From JABJPM01 sp964596705 (GTDB lineage Archaea > Nanobdellota > Nanobdellia > SCGC-AAA011-G17 > PNOQ01): a stretch of 64,000 nt of DNA. The stretch is taken from assembly GCA_964596705.1 (NCBI GenBank), contig CAZQVG010000001.1:15537-79536 (forward strand), in the 5' to 3' direction. Shown here one piece after another: positions 60,150-64,000 of the stretch; position 1 is the first letter of the stretch, and each line of letters opens with the position of its first letter. The notes beneath the pieces were generated by a model. The model saw nothing but the letters and a program-made list of their open reading frames with translations, made no database searches and was not told the origin of the DNA. A program made the position numbers and the translations under genes.

Positions 60150-60935
60150 CTAAGAAATAGATTTTGTGAATAAAACCCACCTAACTCCAATAAAGATGAG
60201 GAATAAAAAGTACGCTATGTTCACAACCCAAAGGATTACATTCCTGATTTGTGTTATTGCATATAATGCAACTATCAAAAAGGCAGATCCTGCACCGATT
60301 AATATCATTTGTTGTAAATTTTCCTTAGCGTAATTAAGTGCATAATCTTTCATATCTGAACAGCCAGTATTTAAACATCTGCCATGATATTCAGTTCCAT
60401 TAATTATTACCTTATATTCAGATAATCCTGTAACATAATAATAAACAAATATCGTCCCAGTTATAATTGCAGAAACAACAATGAATGCTAAGAGATACCA
60501 GAGCAGCATTTTCCAATTAAATGGTTTTTTTGGTTTTTCTTCTTTTTTTTGCTCAATAGGTTTCTGTTTAGTTTGTTGTGCTGGCCCTGCTGCCTTAAAT
60601 CCTTCTTCTATTAAGTTAGCTGGCCATCTTTTAGCAGTTAATGCATTTCTTATTGTTTCGTCTTTTATTCCCCTCTCTCGGGATTTTAAGATGAAATTTT
60701 TTAAGATTAGAATTTGTGCTTGAATTTTCTCATTTCGAGTTTGTTGTGTGTTTGTTTTAGGTTGTTTTGAGATTTGATGAGAAATTAGTTTTTTGTTTGA
60801 TTCTGCTAATTTAAATGCTTCAGATAATTCTTTTTTAGACCATCCGTTTTTTGTTAAGATTTTAGTAAGCTCATCTTTTGTATATCCCTTCTGAAGATGC
60901 CTTTTAAGATAATTAACTAATGCTAGATCAACCAT
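60150..60935 (-). CDS. Membrane protein with two N-terminal helical repeats
   Basis: 261 residues. Two related segments of about 35 residues occur in the N-terminal half: LKRHLQKGYTKDELTKILTKNGWSKKELSEAFKLA and LKNFILKSRERGIKDETIRNALTAKRWPANLIEEGFKAA. A Gln/Lys-rich linker follows, then three membrane helices (about 147-170, 208-225 and 232-252) with a Cys-containing loop between the first two. Similar repeat-plus-membrane proteins occur in DPANN archaea; the function is unknown. It stands alone. Confidence 0.7.
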   Translation of the reverse strand: MVDLALVNYLKRHLQKGYTKDELTKILTKNGWSKKELSEAFKLAESNKKLISHQISKQPKTNTQQTRNEKIQAQILILKNFILKSRERGIKDETIRNALTAKRWPANLIEEGFKAAGPAQQTKQKPIEQKKEEKPKKPFNWKMLLWYLLAFIVVSAIITGTIFVYYYVTGLSEYKVIINGTEYHGRCLNTGCSDMKDYALNYAKENLQQMILIGAGSAFLIVALYAITQIRNVILWVVNIAYFLFLIFIGVRWVLFTKSIS

Positions 60936-61005
60936 AATTTTATTTTTGAATTTGCTATTTAAAAAAGTTACTAATGGAAAATTATATAAATTCGTCTTTT
61001 AAATT

Positions 61006-61710
61006 ATGATTAAGATGAAAATTGAATTAAATAAAACTCCACAAAATGTTAGAATAATAGAAGGTTTTCCTGGTTTTGGATTAATTGGTACTATAACAAC
61101 GGAATATTTGTTAGACCATATTGACGACATAGAAAAAATTGGGTCAGTGTGGTTTAACGAAATGAATCCATTAATTGCAATCCATGAGGGAGAAGTTATT
61201 GACCCATTAGGGATATTTTATTCGAAAAAATATAATTTAGTTTTATTACATGCAGTAACTAATGTAAATGGTGTCGAATGGAAACTCGCAGACGCTGTAA
61301 ATGAAGTTGCAAAAAGATTAAAGGCAAAGGAGATAATTTGTGTAGAAGGGATAGGTGCATTAAATAGAGTAAATGGCGGAGTTTATTATATCTCAAATTC
61401 GAATTTGGAGTCTGCAGGAGCCAAAAAAATGAGCGAAGGGATTGTTATGGGAGTTACTGCTGCAATATTATTGAAAACTAAAAATTTTCCATTATCATGT
61501 TTGTTAGCAGAAACGTCAAGTAATTTACCAGATAGTAGAGCATCTGCTAGAGTGATAAAGGTATTAGATCAGTATTTGGGATTACAAGTAGATTATAAAC
61601 CTTTATTAAAAAAAGCAGAAATGTTTGAGAACAAATTGAAGGGAATTTTGAAGCAAGCTAATGTTGCAAAGAAAAAGAAAATAAAGAAGGAAATAAGCTA
61701 TATGGGTTAG
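61006..61710 (+). CDS. PAC2-family protein (proteasome assembly chaperone-like)
   Basis: 234 residues. EGFPGFGLIGTITTEYLLDHID is the PAC2 hallmark, followed by LVLLHAVTNVNGVEWKLADAVNEVAKRLKAKEIICVEGIGALN and DSRASARVIKVLDQYLGL. A basic C-terminus (KKKKIKKEISYMG) follows. The family includes proteasome assembly chaperones in archaea and eukaryotes. A TATA element (ATTATATAAATTC, about 60980-60992) lies about 22 bp before the ATG; a second ATG at 61015 is possible. Confidence 0.88.
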   Translation: MIKMKIELNKTPQNVRIIEGFPGFGLIGTITTEYLLDHIDDIEKIGSVWFNEMNPLIAIHEGEVIDPLGIFYSKKYNLVLLHAVTNVNGVEWKLADAVNEVAKRLKAKEIICVEGIGALNRVNGGVYYISNSNLESAGAKKMSEGIVMGVTAAILLKTKNFPLSCLLAETSSNLPDSRASARVIKVLDQYLGLQVDYKPLLKKAEMFENKLKGILKQANVAKKKKIKKEISYMG

Positions 61711-61740
61711 TTTTATATATTTTATTTACTTTCCTTTTTT

Positions 61741-62106
61741 ATGCACGATAATTCATTTTTAAAAAATATTTTAGTTTTTTTCTTTATTTTTATCGGGATT
61801 TATGTCATTAAAAATATTAACAATGTCTTTATTGCAACAATAATAGTCTATTTTGTAGGAAGGTTATTTTTCAAATATAAGCCAAGTATTCTCGAGAATT
61901 TTGAAGATGGCCCAGTTAGATATACCTTGTTATGCCACACATGTAATTGGGAATGGATGTCAAACGTAACAGACAAAAAATATTCAAAAAAATGTCCTAA
62001 TTGTGGAGACGACTCTAAAATCGAGGTAATAGGGGTGAGAAAAGTAAGTAAGGCAGTAAAAAGAAGCAATAAAGATTTAACAAGTTATTTTAGAAAACAA
62101 AAATAA
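61741..62106 (+). CDS. Membrane-anchored zinc-ribbon protein
   Basis: 121 residues. Two N-terminal membrane segments (about 8-45) precede a zinc ribbon: LLCHTCNWEWMSNVTDKKYSKKCPNCGDDSKIEVIG, then a basic tail (KAVKRSNKDLTSYFRKQK). The fold suggests a membrane-tethered regulator or adaptor. No family is recognised. It ends at the convergent hairpin described next. Confidence 0.7.
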   Translation: MHDNSFLKNILVFFFIFIGIYVIKNINNVFIATIIVYFVGRLFFKYKPSILENFEDGPVRYTLLCHTCNWEWMSNVTDKKYSKKCPNCGDDSKIEVIGVRKVSKAVKRSNKDLTSYFRKQK

Positions 62107-62108
62107 AA

Positions 62109-62135
62109 GAAGAGATTATCTCTTCTTTTTCTTTT
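62109..62135. terminator. Convergent hairpin terminator
   Basis: GAAGAGAT, T, ATCTCTTC is a perfect 8-bp inverted repeat around one base, followed on the plus strand by T-rich DNA; it overlaps the last codons of the minus-strand gene ending at 62116 and lies just past the stop of the plus-strand gene. Confidence 0.4.
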
Positions 62136-62295
62136 TAGTTGTTTTTTTCTTTGTTACCTTCTTTTTTGCAGCGGTCTTTTTCTTTTTCTTACCGCCTCTT
62201 GCCATCTTTGCTTCACAAACGTTTCCGTTTGCGTCGACATAGTAAAGGTAACCTGGTTTTCTTTCAACTACATTCTTTGCAATAATTTTTCCCAA
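62116..62295 (-). CDS. 59-residue lysine-rich small protein, TTG start
   Basis: A short gene read from TTG 62295: GKIIAKNVVERKPGYLYYVD, then ANGNVCEAKMARGG and a Lys/Thr tail (KKKKKTAAKKKVTKKKTTKK and so on). A strong Shine-Dalgarno site (GGAGGTG) lies 9 nt before the TTG; a GTG overlapping that site is a poorer start. A promoter element lies at 62347-62361. The pattern with YLYYVD-GNVC-AKM and a basic tail is recognisably recurrent in DPANN genomes, probably a small nucleic-acid-binding or ribosome-linked protein. Confidence 0.75.
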   Translation of the reverse strand: MGKIIAKNVVERKPGYLYYVDANGNVCEAKMARGGKKKKKTAAKKKVTKKKTTKKKKKR

Positions 62296-62346
62296 GCTTA
62301 TTCACCTCCTTTTACGAGAATAATTTAATTAAATTTTGAAATTACT

Positions 62347-62361
62347 CATATATAAATGTTA
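62347..62361 (-). promoter_or_regulatory. Promoter of the lysine-rich small protein
   Basis: On the minus strand the sequence reads TAACATTTATATATG, which would start transcription about 30 nt before the TTG, enough to include the Shine-Dalgarno site. Confidence 0.5.
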
Positions 62362-62504
62362 TTGAACCCCTCGACGGTGAGACAAACATTTACATGTTTT
62401 AGTTTTTGATTAAATCTTTTAGGTACATAAATTAATAAAACTTTTAATATATGCTTAAAATATTTTAGACCAATATCTTTTAATTTTCGCTTAAAACTTT
62501 TATT

Positions 62505-63329
62505 CTATAAATCATCCAATAAATTTGGAATTTTCTTTAACCTTTCACGTGTTACTTTCGTATATACTTGAGTCGTCGATACATCGGAATGTCCAAGCAT
62601 CTCTTGGATTTCCCTAAGATTTACTCCTTTCTCTAGATAATGGGTAGCGAAGCTGTGCCTTAGTTTATGAGGAGTAACCTTTTTTTGTATATTTGCTCTT
62701 TTTGCTGCAATACGTATGATTTTTTGTATGTTTCTAGAGGTTAGATGCTCTTTATTTCGGCCAGGAAACAGATAAATTTCGTTTTCATCCAGGGTTTGAA
62801 TATATTTTTTGATATCTTCTGCCAGATTTTTAGAAATATTGAAAGATCTATCTTTATTTCCTTTTCCTGCTCGCACCCAACCTTCAAGAGATTCGAGGTC
62901 TAAATCATTTATTTTTAATTTTATACACTCACTTACCCGCAATCCAGTTGAATAAAGTATCCTTATAATTAATTTAGACTTTTTTGAAGGTGCTGATTCA
63001 ATCAATCTTTTTACTTCTTCTTTTGTTAGCACTTCTGGAAGTGATTTGGGAATTTTTGGGGATTTGAACTTAACTATATCCCTATGCATAACTTCATCAA
63101 AAAAGAATTTTAATGATGCTCTTTTTAGAGCAATTGTTCTAGGAGATTGTTTTTTATCAGAAATGAGATGAGCAAAATACTCTTTTATGTCATCTTCTGT
63201 GATCTCCAGAGGATTTTTTTCAGAATATTCAAAAAATAATTTAGTGTTTAATAAATAAGATTTTATTGTTTGCTCTGAAAATCCCCTTAACTTTAACTCA
63301 ATTTCTAATTTTTTTAGGTATTTTTCCAT
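62505..63329 (-). CDS. xerA: Xer-type tyrosine recombinase
   Basis: 274 residues, size of archaeal XerA. N-terminal core-binding domain (about 1-80, TIKSYLLNTKLFFEY, SPRTIALKRASLKFFFDEV) and catalytic domain with Arg131 (YSTGLRVSECIKL), Lys156 (AGKGNKDR), His221 and Arg224 (HKLRHSFATH), His247 (MLGHSDVSTTQVYTKV) and Tyr256. It resolves chromosome dimers or integrates elements at a dif-like site. Its promoter overlaps a dif-like sequence at 63377-63404. Confidence 0.95.
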   Translation of the reverse strand: MEKYLKKLEIELKLRGFSEQTIKSYLLNTKLFFEYSEKNPLEITEDDIKEYFAHLISDKKQSPRTIALKRASLKFFFDEVMHRDIVKFKSPKIPKSLPEVLTKEEVKRLIESAPSKKSKLIIRILYSTGLRVSECIKLKINDLDLESLEGWVRAGKGNKDRSFNISKNLAEDIKKYIQTLDENEIYLFPGRNKEHLTSRNIQKIIRIAAKRANIQKKVTPHKLRHSFATHYLEKGVNLREIQEMLGHSDVSTTQVYTKVTRERLKKIPNLLDDL

Positions 63330-63364
63330 AATTATCCCTCTTTTTTATGAAAAATACGGCAAAA

Positions 63365-63380
63365 CTAGTATATAAAAGTT
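63365..63380 (-). promoter_or_regulatory. Promoter of the Xer gene
   Basis: On the minus strand the sequence reads AACTTTTATATACTAG, about 40 bp before ATG 63329. It overlaps the left arm of the dif-like site, so binding of the recombinase could affect its own transcription. Confidence 0.45.
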
Positions 63381-63404
63381 CGTATAATGTATCTTATGCG
63401 AACT
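63377..63404. other. Candidate dif site (Xer recombination site)
   Basis: 28 bp made of an 11-bp arm AGTTCGTATAA, a 6-bp core TGTATC and an 11-bp arm TTATGCGAACT; the inverted repeat actually extends to 15-bp arms (63373-63387 and 63394-63408) with one mismatch. The 11-6-11 layout and the inner ATAA...TTATG bases match bacterial dif sites, about 21 of 28 positions with E. coli and also about 21 of 28 with B. subtilis from memory. It lies 48 bp upstream of the xer start. Confidence 0.7.
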
Positions 63405-63464
63405 TTTAGGCATATTTTGGTTATTTTACTGGTTTTTATAGAGCATCATTAAAATATAAATATT

Positions 63465-63638
63465 ATGAAAGCCCAATTTAATAAAAATGTATCTGGGAAA
63501 TGGTTTAGATAAGAAAGGAGTTTAATTGAGCCTTGGGGCATTTTGAAAAAATATAAACAATTTAGTAAAAACAATTTGATGGATTTAACTAAACCTTCGA
63601 AATGGTACAAATGTAAGATTGTTTTTTTAATTAATTAA
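63465..63638 (+). pseudogene. Possible interrupted small ORF
   Basis: A frame from ATG 63465 reads MKAQFNKNVSGKWFR, a TAA at 63510-63512, then continues (ERSLIEPWGILKKYKQF and so on) to a TAA at 63636. A TATA-like stretch precedes the ATG. The two parts together look like one short protein split by a stop, but no family is recognised; it could equally be chance. It lies in the only gene-poor stretch longer than 300 bases (63330-63753), which otherwise holds the dif-like site and A/T-rich DNA. Confidence 0.2.
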
Positions 63639-63753
63639 GTCAAAGATTTTTGTTTAATATTGATGAAAGTATTAGTTGAAAAAACAAATATAAGAATAAA
63701 AGAGAGTGTTTTAGAGTAAATAAAACATTTAATTAAAGATTAAAAGTTTTAGT

Positions 63754-63885
63754 TTATCTTAATTGTACAAATATAGTCCATACTAAAGCTATTATTAGCT
63801 GCCAAATTAACCAGATTAACACTACGTTCCAAAAATTCTCTTTTATCCATTTCCAATTTAAAATACCACAGCAGTTTTTTTTCAT
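63754..63885 (-). CDS. Small membrane protein, 43 residues
   Basis: Read from ATG 63885: MKKNCCGILNWKWIKENFW, then one Trp-rich membrane helix (NVVLIWLIWQLIIALVWTIFV) and a short end. An upstream in-frame start exists at 63948, but this ATG overlaps the upstream stop as ATGA. A GGGAGG lies about 13 nt before it. The CC pair near the N-terminus could bind metal. The function is unknown; it is probably cotranscribed with the upstream edge gene. Confidence 0.6.
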   Translation of the reverse strand: MKKNCCGILNWKWIKENFWNVVLIWLIWQLIIALVWTIFVQLR

Positions 63886-64000
63886 TTTGTATGTACAACC
63901 TCCCACCAATACCCTATAAGCATTGGTATAATTCCAGATAACAACCAAAAAATATTATGAAACCATGCACCATAAATCATGATAATAAATCCTATAAGAT
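63882..64000 (-). CDS. Partial membrane protein gene, 5' part beyond window
   Basis: A minus-strand frame open to the right edge reads LIGFIIMIYGAWFHNIFWLL, then SGIIPMLIGYWWEVVHTK, and stops at 63882-63884. It may begin at the ATG at 63980 or further right. Trp-rich with one or more membrane segments. Its stop overlaps the start of the next small membrane gene, indicating translational coupling. Confidence 0.5.
   Translation of the reverse strand, partial: LIGFIIMIYGAWFHNIFWLLSGIIPMLIGYWWEVVHTK

Noticed and set aside
62505..63329. Integron or phage integrase
   Set aside because: No attachment to a tRNA gene, no cassette array and no phage genes nearby; length and motifs fit XerA.
63465..63638. 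Stop-codon readthrough by selenocysteine or pyrrolysine
   Set aside because: The interrupting codon is TAA, which is used for neither.

Overview
The window is chromosomal DNA from an archaeon, almost certainly a DPANN member of the Pacearchaeota/Woesearchaeota kind. The evidence is archaeal/eukaryotic information machinery throughout (TBP, MCM, RPA, RFC, FEN1, PolB, topoisomerase VI, Cdc48, Alba, prefoldin, aIF1, aIF1A, aIF2-beta, eS4, eL14, eL19, eL32, eL34, eS17), base composition of roughly 30% GC, very tight gene packing, a primase built as one chain, and many small membrane proteins typical of these lineages. No rRNA, CRISPR array, insertion sequence or prophage was seen.

Layout. 1-1484: end of an SCP2-like gene, then a short operon of small membrane/lipoproteins. 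1491-1575: a GC-rich, strongly foldable stretch that may be an RNA gene. 1596-4843: a split permease with a NifX-like protein, a SpoIIE-type phosphatase and a secreted thrombospondin-type-3-repeat protein. 5103-19929: one long ribosomal-protein/SecY operon in archaeal order (uL3 to eL14, with aIF1 and Rpp29 embedded), followed by prefoldin alpha. 19972-23576: primase, eS17, Alba and a Kef-type antiporter, ending at tRNA-Met(CAT). 23698-27222: a large secreted S8 protease with FG-GAP repeats. 27262-31258: topoisomerase VI A and B, a DUF212 membrane protein, a Dim2-like KH protein and aIF1A. 31305-36077: NMD3-like, DUF424, an unknown protein, aIF2-beta, RPA, MCM and TBP on the minus strand. 36160-45037: IleRS, RFC small and large subunits with an unknown gene between them, HtpX, a HerA-like ATPase and Trm5. 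45095-59314: membrane proteins, FEN1, PolB, methionine aminopeptidase, Dus, Cdc48 with a Zn-ribbon/AbrB gene, RadB, topoisomerase I and SerRS. 59454-62295: a winged-helix gene pair, tRNA-Lys(CTT), a membrane protein, a PAC2 protein and a 59-residue lysine-rich gene. 62505-64000: a Xer-type tyrosine recombinase with a dif-like site directly upstream, then a sparse segment and two small membrane genes at the right edge.

How it works together. Nearly the whole replisome sits in this window (primase, MCM, RPA, RFC, PolB, FEN1, topoisomerases, RadB), interleaved with translation genes, so replication and translation appear to be expressed together. The best candidate for something new is the Xer gene with its adjacent 28-bp site, which looks much more like a bacterial dif site than one expects in an archaeon. 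Other notable points are a primase whose PriL-like Fe-S domain has lost most of its cysteines, a perfect 70-bp repeat inside cdc48, operator-like palindromes at two promoters, and a consistent promoter design in which a recurring AAAACATTTATA element sits about 25 bp upstream of leaderless genes.
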